Below, piece by piece: positions 26,018 through 35,223 of a stretch of DNA of 64,000 nucleotides (position 1 is the first letter of the stretch; each line of letters starts with the position of its first letter). Below the pieces are notes generated by a model. That model was given only the letters and a program-made list of their open reading frames with translations, did not search any database and had not been told where the DNA came from. The stretch is from contig CAMYNM010000012.1 in NCBI GenBank assembly GCA_947259725.1, forward strand, positions 1-64,000. The letters are read 5' to 3'. This stretch comes from CALZIK01 sp945787635. Lineage in GTDB: Bacteria > Acidobacteriota > Thermoanaerobaculia > Multivoradales > JAHEKO01. The translations under genes were made by a program, and so were the position numbers.

Positions 26018-29000
26018 ATGGGTTTCTACACGCGACTTCACCGCCGTCATATCCGAACTCTGGGCGGCTCTCTCCGGCGCCGAACGTTGCGCTTGATGGG
26101 TCTCGTGCTGTTTGCTTCACTGGCGGCAGCTGCGGCGCCGGCAACGGCTGGGGAGCTTGTCTGCGAGGGGCCCGAGGACTGCCCCCCGGCCTCGTCTGAA
26201 TGCCTGATGTCTGACTGTATCGATGGCATGTGCGTCGAGACTTTTCTGCAACCGGGCACGATGTGCACCGACACGGATGGTATGGAATGCACGGCCGCGG
26301 AGTGCGACGGAGAGGGGACGTGCGACCAGACCGTGCCGGTGACGATGGGCACCGCGTGCACCGACACCGACCCGTCGGACTGCACGACCGCCGCCTGCGA
26401 CGGAGCCGGGATGTGTGACCAGATGGCCGGTCCCTTCGTGCCGTCCGGCTCCATGTGCACCGACACGGATGAAAACGTCTGCACGCTCGCGGAGTGCGAC
26501 GGCGCCGGAACCTGCGAGCAGGCCGCGGCCGCGGCCTGTGATTTCGGGGATGATCCAGACAGCTACCTGACGACTCTGGCTTCGGGTGGAGCTCACCATC
26601 TCGCAGCCGGTCCGATGTTGGGAGCCGCCCGCGATGCGGAGCCGGACGCCAACACGCCGCTCGACGGCACCGGCGACGACGTCACGGCCGTGGACGACGA
26701 AGACGGCGTGACGTTTCCCAACGCGCTGGTCGTGGGTGAAGCCACGACGGTCAGCGTCACGGCGTCCGCCGCGGGCACCTTGGACTATTTCTTTGATTTC
26801 GACGGCAATGGCTCGTTTGGGCCGGGCGAGATCTTTGTCTTCGCTCACCCGGGTGGCACCGCTTCGGTGCCGGTCACGGTTCCCGTTGGAGCGGCTCTGG
26901 GCTCGACCTTTGCGCGCTTCCGGCTGAGCTCTTCGGGAGTGATGGGCCCCGGCGGCGGCCCGGCCAATGACGGCGAAGTGGAGGACTATGCGGTCACGGT
27001 GAGCCCTTCAGCGGATCTTGGGATCACGAAGAGCGACTCGCCGGATCCGGTGATTGCGGGCAACAACCTGACCTATACGCTAACGGTGTCGAACCTCGGG
27101 CCGTCTGACGATGCAGCGACGGTCACGGTGACGGACACGTTGCCTGCGGGCGTGACGTTCGTGAGCGCGACGGGCACCGGGTGGATGTGCGGGGCGGCCA
27201 TGGGCGTGGTGACGTGCACGCGTTCGGGACTGACGATGGCGGGATCTCCGGCGCCGGCGATCACGGTGGAGGTGACGGTGAACACGGCCACGACGGGGCC
27301 ACTCACCAATAACGCTTCGGTTTCGTCGCCTACCACCGACTTGAATGGGAAGAACGACTCGATCGCCGTGAACACCACCGTCCAATCCCTGGACTTCGGC
27401 GACGCGCCGGATCCCCGGTTTGCAACGGCGGGCGAGTATCCGACCCTTCTGTCCAATGACGGCGCGCGCCACGAGCTCGGCTCGGGTTTGTTTCTGGGCG
27501 CCGGGGTCGATGCCGATCCGGACGGCCATCAGAATGCCGACGCCACCGGCGACGACGTCGATTCCGACGGCGATAACGGCGACGACGAGGACGGAGTGAT
27601 GTTCAAAACCGCCCTGATCCGGGGCGGCACCACGGAGATCACCGTGGTTGCGTCCGGGCCTGGCGTCTTGAACGCTTGGGTCGACTTCAACGCCGACGGC
27701 ACGTGGGACGATCCCGGTGAGCACATCTTCGCGGATACGTCTGTTTCGGCCGGACCGAATGCTCTGTCGTTCGCCGTCCCGGCGGACCCCGTGCTGGGCC
27801 CGACCTTCGCGCGCTTTCGGCTGACCTCGCTCGGTGCGGGCCTGAGCGGCGGAGACAGCGGTACCGTGAGTGTGATCGGCCCGGCGGGTTTCGCCTTCGA
27901 CGGCGAGGTCGAGGACTACCAGGTGGACGTCGTTCGCCCCGGCATCGGGGATACCGTCTGGTGCGACGACGGCACCGTCAACGGTGCGTTCGACGCCGGC
28001 GAGGGCCTGCCTGACATCACCGTGAATCTGCTCTCTGACAACGACTGCAGCAATACCGTGGACGAAGGAGACCCGGTTCTGGCGACCACGAGCACGGTTA
28101 TGGACGGGTTCTATTCCTTTGAAGAAATCTCCGCGTCCGACCTACCCATTGGCACCGTGTCCGCCCCGGTCTGCTATCGAGTTTCGGTGGATACCACCGA
28201 CCCGCAGCTCGGCGCTTGCGCGGTGGCGATCACGCCGACCCGGTATTTCCCGAACTTGACGGACGTCGAGCCCCGGAGCCTGGTCAACGACTTCGGCTTT
28301 GTCGAGGCGGCCGCCTCGTCCACCTTCAGCAAGTCCTTCAACCCCGGGACCATCGGCCAGGGGGGCACCAGCACTCTCGAGTTCGTTCTCACCAATACGG
28401 GGATCGCTCCGCTGGCCGCTCTCGCCTTCACCGACGACCTGTCGTTAATAAACATCCTGATCGCGACGCCGTCGAGCGCCATGACCGATTGCACGAACGG
28501 AGTAGTCAACGCTCCGGACGGCGGCACCCTGATCAGCTTCAGCGGTGGCGACCTCGGCCCCGGGAGCGCGTGCACCGTGCGGGTCAATGTCACCAGTTCC
28601 ACCGTGGGTACGCATACCAACGTCTCGTCGAGTCTTTCGTCGAGCGTCGGGTCGGATCCCGGTGCCACCGCGGACCTCGTCGTCGACGGGGAACGCCCGG
28701 GGTTCTCCAAGAGCTTCACGCCGAGCACGATTCCGGTCGGCGGCACCAGCACGCTGGAGATTGCGATCTCCAGCGGAATCGGGCACAGCTCGCTGAACTT
28801 CACCGACATCTTCCCGGCCGGCATGGTCTTCGCCACTCCGGCCAACGTCTCCAACACCTGTGGCGGCACGCTCGTCCTTGGATCGGGTGCGGACCCCGAC
28901 AACGCCATTTCGCTGATCGAGGGTTCCATCGGCGCCGAGTCGACCTGCACGGTCGCCGTGGACGTCACCACCGACACCACGGGGGTCTTCGTCAACACCA

Positions 29001-32000
29001 CCAGCGAGCTCTTGAGCGGATCCGGTTCGCCGGTCTCGAGCGGCTTCGCCACCGCGGCGCTCGACGTCGCGACATTGTTTCTGGAAAAGCTTTTCACCGA
29101 CGATCCGGTAGCGCCGGGCGGAACGGTGACTCTCCAGTTCACGATCAACAACCCGAGCCGGGATTTTCCGGCGACCGCCATCTCGTTCAACGACGATCTC
29201 GACCCCCTGGGCTCGCTCACCGGCCTGGCGCCGAGCGGCGCCCTGCCGGCCTCACCCTGCGGCGCGGGCTCCTCGCTGGCGTTCGCGGCCGGTACCGGGG
29301 TTCTAAGCCTGACCGGTGGCAGCCTGGCGGCTGAGGGCTCTTGCACCTTCAGCCTGTCGCTCGGCGTGCCCGGATCCGCCAACGACGGTGCCTACACGAA
29401 TACCACCAGTGCGATCACGGCCACCATAGGAGGCGAAGCGGTCGTGGGCAACAAGGCGACCGACCGACTCTTCGTCAGCGAGTTGCCGATTCTCACGAAG
29501 GAGTTTATCGACGATCCGGTCGGTGCGGGCGGCTCGGTGACCCTGCGCTTCACGATCACCAACCCGAGCGCCGACGCACTCTCCGATCTCGAGTTCACCG
29601 ACGATCTCAACACCGCGATCCCGGGCCTGGCCGCCAATGGTCTCGTCGACGCGACTGGGCTGGATCCGGCACCGCTGGTCGACCCCTGCGGATCAGGATC
29701 CGAGCTGACCGTGTTCGACCTCAACGACAGCTCCCCGAGCCCGCCGTTTCCCAACTTTCCGCCAGACGCCACGATGCTCATCTTCACCGGCGGCAGCCTG
29801 GCGGCCGGGGGTTCCTGCACCTTCGACGTAGTTCTCGACGTGCCCGGCGGCGTTGCCGCCGGGACCTACACCAACACCACCTCGGAGATCACCGGAACAG
29901 CCTCTGGTGCCGGTGATAGGACGTCTGCACTCGAGCTGATTGGACAGCCTGTGACCGGCCCCGCGGCAAGCGGAGATCTGGTCATCGTGGGTGCGCCGCG
30001 GCTCACCAAGGACTTCACCGACGATCCGGCACTTCCCGGCGGCACGGTCACTCTCGAGTTTTCCATCGAGCACGACCTAGAGGCTCCAAGCGACGCCACA
30101 GCGATCGCGTTCACCGACGATCTGGTGGGCACCACGGGCCTGGCCGGTCTTTCGGCGAACGACCTGCCGAAAGCCGACGTGTGCGGTACCGGCTCCTTGA
30201 TCAGCGGCACGACCAACCTGACCTTCACCGGCGGCACGCTGACTCCGGGCGAAATCTGCACCTTTAGCGTCACGCTCGACGTGCCCGCGGCAGCCTCACC
30301 GGGTTCGTATCAAAACGAGACCTCGAACGTCGTCGCCACGGTGGGCGGCGTCAACACGGTTGGGAACAAGGCCCAGGCCGAGCTCGTGGTGGGCGGGCTG
30401 ACACTGACCAAGGAGTTCACCGACGACCCGGTGATCGCCGGTGGCACGGTCACGCTCGAGTTCGTGATCACGAACCAGAGCCCGAACCCCGTCAGCGACA
30501 TCTTCTTCGAGGACGTGCTGGATCCGGATGTCGTCCTTGGCCTCGCACCTGGCGGCGCGCTGCCCGCGACCCCGTGCGGCGCCGGCTCGGCGTTGAGCTT
30601 TGGGGCTGGCGTCCTGATGTTCTCGGGCGGTAGCCTGCCTCCGACCGGCGGCCCCGAGGGCTCGGATAGTTGCAGCTTCTCGGTGCCGCTGCTGGTACCG
30701 CCGGCAACGCCATCGGGGACGTACCCCAACCGGACCCGACTCTTCTCGGCGGTTATCGGCGAGCCGCCCATGGCTCCGGTCGAGCCGGGCGTGCGCGGCG
30801 CCGATTCGTCTGCGATGTTCTTTCCGAACGCCACCGACAACCTGGTCGTCGCCAACGAGGATCTCCTGCTGACCAAGGATTTCACCGACGATCCGGTGGC
30901 GCCGGGCGGCACGGTGACGCTCGAGTTCAGCCTTAGCTCGCTCAGTTCCGAGACCGCAACCGGTCTCGCGTTTACCGACGATCTCGGCGCCGCTCTGGCC
31001 GGGCTCGCCGCGGTGCCGCCGCTCGATTCCGGGACCTGCGGCGGAACGCTAAGTGGCACCAGCGTCCTGAGTTTCTCCGGCGGGAGCTTCACCAGCGGCG
31101 AGTGTTCGTTCAGCGTCACGGTTCAAGTTCCAGCTGCGGTGCCCTTCGGGACCACGATCACCAACACGACCTCGATGCTCACCGGCATGATCGACGGACT
31201 CGCGGTCACCGGCGAGCCCGCTTCGGACGATCTCCTGATCGACTTCTTCAATTTCACCAAGTTCTTTGACGGTTTGACCAAGCCGACCGGTACGCCGGTT
31301 CTGACCTTCACGATCGAGAATCTGTCCACGATGGATTCGGTCGCCGACCTGGCGTTTCTCGACAACCTCGATGACGTCATTCCGGGTCTGACGGCGACCG
31401 GTCAGCCGGCCAACCCCTGTGGCCCCGGTTCGGTAATCTCAGGGACGTCGGTGCTGACCTTCAGCGGCGGCAACCTCTTGCCGGGCGGCTCGTGCACCTT
31501 CGCCGTCAATCTCCTGGTACCCGGCGGCTCCGGAGGGGGCACCTTCCTCAACACGACCAGTGAGCTGTCGCAGGCGGGGCTGCCGGTGTCGTCCCCCGCG
31601 ACCGCTCTGCTCGAGGTCGATCCGCCGCCGTCCCTGTTCAAGGTCTTCCTCCCAGACTTCATCGCTCCGGGAGGACGCAGCGCCTTGACCTTCTTGATCG
31701 ACAACTCGGCGAGCGTGTTTGCGGTTACCGGCCTTTCGATCACGGACAACCTGCCCCCCGGCATGACCGTCGCAACGTCGCCCGACATCGGTACCGACTG
31801 CGCCGGCGCGACGTTGGGCGCGGTTACGGGCTCGAACGTCGTGAGCGTCTCGGGCGGGCAGTTGCCGGCCGGCGATGACTGTGTGGTTCAGGTAGACGTC
31901 ACGGCGTCCGTACCGGGCTCCTACATCAACACGACAGGACCGATGACATCGTCATCGGGCACCAGCGCCGCGGCCAGCGATACGTTGGTGGTGGTGATGC

Positions 32001-32239
32001 CGGGCGGCATGTGCCCGGCGCCGGACGGTGACAACTTGACCCTTCAGGACGATACGGTCATGAGCGCCGAGGAGTTCGTCGTCTGTGACACGATCACCGT
32101 GGGACCGAACTACGGGGTGGTGGGCCCGGATGGCGACTTGCTCCTGCGAGCGGGTGTCGCCGTGGTGTTCCGAGATGGGTTCTCCATCTTCCCGGACGGC
32201 CAACTCACGGTGAGGCTCGAGCCGGTGCTGAAGCCCTAA
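26018..32239 (+). CDS. Giant secreted repeat protein (Cys-rich repeats, GEVED, DUF11/DUF7933-type repeats)
   Basis: 2073 residues from the ATG at 26018, preceded by AAGGAGA; a longer in-frame start at 25946 lacks these. A signal segment (to about residue 46, PATAGE) leads into four short Cys-rich units of about 40 residues (CTDTD...CDGAG/CD). Two GEVED-like domains follow (FARFRLS, then DGEVEDYAV; and FARFRLT, then DGEVEDYQV), around one DUF11 repeat (ITKSDSPDPVIAGNNLTYTL). An SdrD-B-like unit comes next (GDTVWCDDG). From about residue 769 there are nine units of about 110 residues built on KxFTDDPVAPGGTVTLEF and SGGSLxxGGSCTF. The end has the same stack module as the preceding gene. It looks like a surface or extracellular adhesin-like protein; no enzyme domain is seen. 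Confidence 0.8.
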   Translation: MGFYTRLHRRHIRTLGGSLRRRTLRLMGLVLFASLAAAAAPATAGELVCEGPEDCPPASSECLMSDCIDGMCVETFLQPGTMCTDTDGMECTAAECDGEGTCDQTVPVTMGTACTDTDPSDCTTAACDGAGMCDQMAGPFVPSGSMCTDTDENVCTLAECDGAGTCEQAAAAACDFGDDPDSYLTTLASGGAHHLAAGPMLGAARDAEPDANTPLDGTGDDVTAVDDEDGVTFPNALVVGEATTVSVTASAAGTLDYFFDFDGNGSFGPGEIFVFAHPGGTASVPVTVPVGAALGSTFARFRLSSSGVMGPGGGPANDGEVEDYAVTVSPSADLGITKSDSPDPVIAGNNLTYTLTVSNLGPSDDAATVTVTDTLPAGVTFVSATGTGWMCGAAMGVVTCTRSGLTMAGSPAPAITVEVTVNTATTGPLTNNASVSSPTTDLNGKNDSIAVNTTVQSLDFGDAPDPRFATAGEYPTLLSNDGARHELGSGLFLGAGVDADPDGHQNADATGDDVDSDGDNGDDEDGVMFKTALIRGGTTEITVVASGPGVLNAWVDFNADGTWDDPGEHIFADTSVSAGPNALSFAVPADPVLGPTFARFRLTSLGAGLSGGDSGTVSVIGPAGFAFDGEVEDYQVDVVRPGIGDTVWCDDGTVNGAFDAGEGLPDITVNLLSDNDCSNTVDEGDPVLATTSTVMDGFYSFEEISASDLPIGTVSAPVCYRVSVDTTDPQLGACAVAITPTRYFPNLTDVEPRSLVNDFGFVEAAASSTFSKSFNPGTIGQGGTSTLEFVLTNTGIAPLAALAFTDDLSLINILIATPSSAMTDCTNGVVNAPDGGTLISFSGGDLGPGSACTVRVNVTSSTVGTHTNVSSSLSSSVGSDPGATADLVVDGERPGFSKSFTPSTIPVGGTSTLEIAISSGIGHSSLNFTDIFPAGMVFATPANVSNTCGGTLVLGSGADPDNAISLIEGSIGAESTCTVAVDVTTDTTGVFVNTTSELLSGSGSPVSSGFATAALDVATLFLEKLFTDDPVAPGGTVTLQFTINNPSRDFPATAISFNDDLDPLGSLTGLAPSGALPASPCGAGSSLAFAAGTGVLSLTGGSLAAEGSCTFSLSLGVPGSANDGAYTNTTSAITATIGGEAVVGNKATDRLFVSELPILTKEFIDDPVGAGGSVTLRFTITNPSADALSDLEFTDDLNTAIPGLAANGLVDATGLDPAPLVDPCGSGSELTVFDLNDSSPSPPFPNFPPDATMLIFTGGSLAAGGSCTFDVVLDVPGGVAAGTYTNTTSEITGTASGAGDRTSALELIGQPVTGPAASGDLVIVGAPRLTKDFTDDPALPGGTVTLEFSIEHDLEAPSDATAIAFTDDLVGTTGLAGLSANDLPKADVCGTGSLISGTTNLTFTGGTLTPGEICTFSVTLDVPAAASPGSYQNETSNVVATVGGVNTVGNKAQAELVVGGLTLTKEFTDDPVIAGGTVTLEFVITNQSPNPVSDIFFEDVLDPDVVLGLAPGGALPATPCGAGSALSFGAGVLMFSGGSLPPTGGPEGSDSCSFSVPLLVPPATPSGTYPNRTRLFSAVIGEPPMAPVEPGVRGADSSAMFFPNATDNLVVANEDLLLTKDFTDDPVAPGGTVTLEFSLSSLSSETATGLAFTDDLGAALAGLAAVPPLDSGTCGGTLSGTSVLSFSGGSFTSGECSFSVTVQVPAAVPFGTTITNTTSMLTGMIDGLAVTGEPASDDLLIDFFNFTKFFDGLTKPTGTPVLTFTIENLSTMDSVADLAFLDNLDDVIPGLTATGQPANPCGPGSVISGTSVLTFSGGNLLPGGSCTFAVNLLVPGGSGGGTFLNTTSELSQAGLPVSSPATALLEVDPPPSLFKVFLPDFIAPGGRSALTFLIDNSASVFAVTGLSITDNLPPGMTVATSPDIGTDCAGATLGAVTGSNVVSVSGGQLPAGDDCVVQVDVTASVPGSYINTTGPMTSSSGTSAAASDTLVVVMPGGMCPAPDGDNLTLQDDTVMSAEEFVVCDTITVGPNYGVVGPDGDLLLRAGVAVVFRDGFSIFPDGQLTVRLEPVLKP

Positions 32240-32264
32240 GGGATCCGACAACTTTCCGGCCGTT

Positions 32265-32339
32265 CTAGCGGTCGACTCCGTGTCGACTGACATTCCGTGG
32301 ACGAACCGAAAACGGTCGAGGCGGAGTTCGACCGCTTGT
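32265..32339. repeat. REPIN-like inverted pair, GTCGAC family
   Basis: TAGCGGTCGACTCCGTGTCG (32266-32285) faces AACGGTCGAGGCGGAGTTCG (32311-32330) plus ACCGC, the two orientations of the family 20 bases apart. It lies in the 119-base convergent gap between the giant secreted protein and the Tat-type secreted protein, filling most of it. Confidence 0.72.
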
Positions 32340-32358
32340 GAAAACAGGTGCCGGCCGG

Positions 32359-32934
32359 CTAGCCGCTGCCGCCCGGGGCGAGCGTTTCCGGCCCGCTCGT
32401 GATCAGCTTGCTGCCGGGGACGATCGGCAGGCTGGCTACGACGTCGAGCTTGTAGGAGAAGGCGTTTTGAAACGCGTTGCTGGTGCTGTCTTCGACCGCC
32501 AGGGTGTAGACGCCCGCTGCCGCCACCATGATGACGACCGGCACAGCCCCGTTGTAGCCGCCCCCCGTACCCGTGAGCAAGTTGATTCCGGTGGTCATGA
32601 CTCCGGGCGCGAAGAGGCCGATTTCGGGCGTCGTGGGACCGCCTCCGGTGACCATCACGTTGATCGTCAACTGAGTGTTGGGCATCGTGGTGGTGAAGGT
32701 CCAGGCGTCCTGTCCCGTGCCGAGCCCCCCTCCCTGGTCGGGCAGGCTGCCGGTGAACTGGGCGCTGAAGATGGAGACCTGAGCCCAGGCGCCACGCACC
32801 CCGAAGAAGCTCTTGACCGCCGGCTTGGCGTAGGGCAGATGACCGGCGGCCAGAAAGCCTCCGGCGACCATCGACGACCGCAGCAGCTTACGACGGACGG
32901 TGTCCACCTGTTCGGTGCTTCTCATTGGTGCCAT
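32359..32934 (-). CDS. Secreted protein with Tat-like signal, unknown function
   Basis: 191 residues. The N-terminus carries RRKLLRSSMVAGGFLAAG, a twin-arginine-type start (two arginines followed by a hydrophobic stretch), with a possible cleavage after AWA near residue 50. The mature part is Gly/Thr-rich and beta-like (TGGGPTTPEIGLFAPG, then AAGVYTLAVEDS), resembling pre-peptidase C-terminal sandwich domains found in secreted proteins. No metal or catalytic motif is visible. The gene is convergent with the giant secreted protein and divergent from the cytochrome gene at 33108. Function unknown. Confidence 0.7.
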   Translation of the reverse strand: MAPMRSTEQVDTVRRKLLRSSMVAGGFLAAGHLPYAKPAVKSFFGVRGAWAQVSIFSAQFTGSLPDQGGGLGTGQDAWTFTTTMPNTQLTINVMVTGGGPTTPEIGLFAPGVMTTGINLLTGTGGGYNGAVPVVIMVAAAGVYTLAVEDSTSNAFQNAFSYKLDVVASLPIVPGSKLITSGPETLAPGGSG

Positions 32935-33107
32935 GTCGGAATCCTCCTGCGCTTCACTGGCGTAATACCGTGCGTCAGCCTACCGGTCGTCAGGATGGCG
33001 GTCAAGGATGCGGAATGAAAGGATTCTTGTACCACCCGGCGGAGTGGGGCTCCGGCCCGTCCCTCTGCGGGTTTTCCGAACGCTCGCCCGCGGATAGTGT
33101 TTTCCAA

Positions 33108-33581
33108 GTGCGGGCATTTCTGTCGCTTGCCATCGTGGCCTTGCTCTGGGTAGCCGGTGCTTCGGCGTTGAGGGCCGCCCAGGAGCCGGTCGGCCGGGAG
33201 CCAGCCGATTTCGACAGCGAGCTCGAGCAGGCGCGCGGCCGCGGCGCTCTCCTGTTCCAGATCCACTGCGCGGCCTGCCACGGACTCGAAGGTCACGGCG
33301 ACGGTCCGCTGGCGAGAGATCTCAAGACCGCTCCGGCGGACCTGACCGAGCTCTCGCGGCCGCGGTCGGACGACTCCGGCACGCTCGACTTTCCGAGCGC
33401 CCGCCTCGAGGCCGTGATCGACGGCCGTGAAGAGCTTCGCGGCCACGGCACTCGCGAGATGCCGATCTGGGGCTTGACCTTTCAGGAGCCAGGCCGCGAC
33501 GGCGACCAGGAGGAGTTGGTGCGCCGGAAGATAGATGACCTGCTCGAGTATCTGCGGACGATCCAGGAACCCCTGGAGTAG
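33108..33581 (+). CDS. Small monoheme cytochrome c
   Basis: 157 residues from a GTG at 33108, chosen because it starts a clean signal peptide (AFLSLAIVALLWVAGASALRA). An ATG at 33015 with a nearby AAGGA is in frame and would add 31 residues before the signal, which is less likely. The heme motif CAACH is at about residue 51 in HCAACHGLEGHGDGPLA. The distal Met is probably in REMPIWGL (near 122), giving the class I cytochrome c fold. Periplasmic electron carrier; partners are not evident from its neighbours. Confidence 0.85.
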   Translation: MRAFLSLAIVALLWVAGASALRAAQEPVGREPADFDSELEQARGRGALLFQIHCAACHGLEGHGDGPLARDLKTAPADLTELSRPRSDDSGTLDFPSARLEAVIDGREELRGHGTREMPIWGLTFQEPGRDGDQEELVRRKIDDLLEYLRTIQEPLE

Positions 33582-33652
33582 GTAGCCGGCGAGAGGTAGA
33601 AAGGGTTTGGCACCGTGAGGATCGGCGCCCGGTCGGCGTGATTCCGGGCCGG

Positions 33653-34303
33653 CTAGCCGTCGCCCTCGGGGATCTCCTCGGCTTCCTTTGATCGATCGTA
33701 GGTGCGCAGGAAAGTGATCTCACCCATTGGGCCGGCCACGGTGATGTCGACCAGGAGCCGCCCGCTCTCCTTATCCAGCCGGTAGATCTCGGTGGTCTTG
33801 CCTTGTCGGGACTTGGACCCGACCTCGAGCGCACCCTGTTTGGTCCACCTGGCCTTGGTGATTACCTTTCCCAGCGGGCCGTCGCGCTCGTCCTTGCGGC
33901 CGTCTGTGAAGAGGATGCGCAGACGGTCGTCGGAATAGGTGATCGAGAGCTGGTCGGAGGTCTGGCTCACGGCGAGGGCGTCGACGCCCCGGTCGAGGCC
34001 GGCTTGCGGCCCGCCCTCACCCTGTCCTTCCCGAGGTCCGCCACGGCGCCCGCCCCAACCTTCGATGCCCGGACGGCCGCCTCTCCCGGTGCCACTCGGG
34101 GGACCCCCGAATCCGCCCCGCGCGCTGCGGCGCCCGGTCACGAGCTCACGCATTTTCTCGTGCGCCGTCTCGCTCATTGCGTCGTTGAGAGTCCAGGCGC
34201 CGGCGAGGTTGGGACGTGGGCGATTCACCGCGGCATTTTCGACCGCGGCCAGCATCGGCACGAACAAGAGTGCGAGTCCAACACTGAGAGTTGCTTGTTT
34301 CAA
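33653..34303 (-). CDS. Exported Gly/Arg-rich protein of unknown function
   Basis: 216 residues from a TTG at 34301-34303, backed by GGAAGGA a few bases upstream on the coding strand. The signal peptide is residues 1-20 (LALLFVPMLAAVENA). A PNLAGAWTLN segment, common in acidobacterial secreted proteins of unknown function, opens the mature part. A flexible Gly/Pro/Arg tract (about residues 60-100) separates it from a beta-rich C-terminal half (QLSITYSDDRLRILFTDG, then GRLLVDITV). An ATG at 34418-34420 is possible but removes the signal peptide from the N-terminus. No recognised enzyme motif. Confidence 0.7.
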   Translation of the reverse strand: MKQATLSVGLALLFVPMLAAVENAAVNRPRPNLAGAWTLNDAMSETAHEKMRELVTGRRSARGGFGGPPSGTGRGGRPGIEGWGGRRGGPREGQGEGGPQAGLDRGVDALAVSQTSDQLSITYSDDRLRILFTDGRKDERDGPLGKVITKARWTKQGALEVGSKSRQGKTTEIYRLDKESGRLLVDITVAGPMGEITFLRTYDRSKEAEEIPEGDG

Positions 34304-34336
34304 CCGTCCTTCCTTTTGGTGCTTTCGCCCTGCGTT

Positions 34337-34362
34337 GCAGTGGTCGACCTTCGCGTCGACCG
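34337..34362 (+). repeat. REP element, GTCGAC family
   Basis: GCAGTGGTCGACCTTCGCGT followed by CGACCG: GGTCGAC and GTCGACC arms with a six-base loop. It lies 34 bases upstream of the TTG start of the exported protein gene, hence in its leader or promoter region. Confidence 0.65.
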
Positions 34363-34528
34363 GTCCTCGGCTCGAGGGGGTTGACGCCATGCAGGGGCTT
34401 TTAGTCAGGTGTTCGCGCATTCCGACAGCAAGCGTATCGCGAGCCTTGTCATTGTAGATGCCGGTGCAGGGCAGTTGGTTACATGCGGAAGCGAATCTCG
34501 GGCGGAGGCGCCCGTGGCTTGCCCGCGT

Positions 34529-34591
34529 TGTAGCAGTCGAGCTCTGGCTCGACCGAACGGAAGACGGTCGACAGGGACGTCGACCGCTACA
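34529..34591. repeat. REPIN-like inverted pair, GTCGAC family
   Basis: TGTAGCAGTCGAGCTCTGGC then TCGACCG (34529-34555), and the inverted mate ACGGTCGACAGGGACGTCGA then CCGCTACA (34564-34591), separated by eight bases. The outer ends TGTAGC and GCTACA are themselves complementary, so the pair forms one long cruciform-capable palindrome. A further half element, TAGGTCGACCGCTACG, follows at 34611-34626, 26 bases before the DinB start. Confidence 0.78.
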
Positions 34592-34651
34592 TCAGGATTC
34601 GGAAGACACCTAGGTCGACCGCTACGATCCAAGCGGTGATATCTTTTTCCG

Positions 34652-35191
34652 ATGTCCTTTGACCTCGAGCGCGGTTTTCAGGTCCTCGAGCGCACGCCGA
34701 CGGTTCTCGACACCCTGCTTCGCGACCTCGACGCGACCTGGATCGAGGCTGACGAGGGCCCGGAGACCTGGAGCCCGTTCGACATCGTCGGTCACCTGGT
34801 CCACGGCGAGCGCACCGACTGGATGGAGCGCACTCGGCGGATTCTCGAGCACGGCCCGTCTAAACCTTTCGAGCCTTTTGACCGGTTTGCGCAATTCGAA
34901 GATAGCCGCGGCAAGACGATCGCCGATCTGCTGGATGAGTTTCGGCGCCTGCGCGCCGAGAATGTCGCTGCTTTGCGAGCGCTCGACCTCGCAGCGGACC
35001 AGCTCGACCTGGCCGGCCGGCATCCCGCCCTGGGAGCGGTCACGCTCGGCGAGTTGTTGGCTACCTGGGTGACCCACGATCTCGGCCACATCGCCCAGGT
35101 CGCGCGGGTGATGGCCAAGGTGAATCGCGAGGAGGTCGGCGCGTGGGCCGAGTACCTGGCGGTTTTGAGCGATCGCGAGAGCTCCGGGTAA
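34652..35191 (+). CDS. DinB-family metal-binding protein
   Basis: 179 residues with the four-helix DinB_2 fold. Candidate metal-binding histidines are in GHLVHGE (near residue 49) and in the family-typical WVTHDLGHIAQ (near 142-146). Members of this group include bacillithiol or mycothiol transferase-like enzymes and DNA-damage-inducible proteins, so the actual reaction is unknown. It lies 32 bases before the acyl-CoA synthetase and may be transcribed with it. The start region is preceded by REP elements. Confidence 0.82.
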   Translation: MSFDLERGFQVLERTPTVLDTLLRDLDATWIEADEGPETWSPFDIVGHLVHGERTDWMERTRRILEHGPSKPFEPFDRFAQFEDSRGKTIADLLDEFRRLRAENVAALRALDLAADQLDLAGRHPALGAVTLGELLATWVTHDLGHIAQVARVMAKVNREEVGAWAEYLAVLSDRESSG

Positions 35192-35223
35192 ACTAGGCCG
35201 ACTCGACCAAAGGAGGCCACGTC

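Larger units (their letters stand above)
34304..34651. other. 348-base intergenic region dominated by REP elements
   Basis: The space between the exported protein and the DinB gene, which are divergently oriented. It holds a single REP at 34337-34362, a REPIN pair at 34529-34591 and a half element at 34611-34626. The stretch 34380-34520 shows nothing I can assign. Promoters for both flanking genes must lie here but none stands out. Confidence 0.6.

Noticed and set aside
28174..29382. 402-codon minus-strand open frame
   Set aside because: It is a shadow of the Ser/Thr/Pro-rich repeats of the giant secreted protein.
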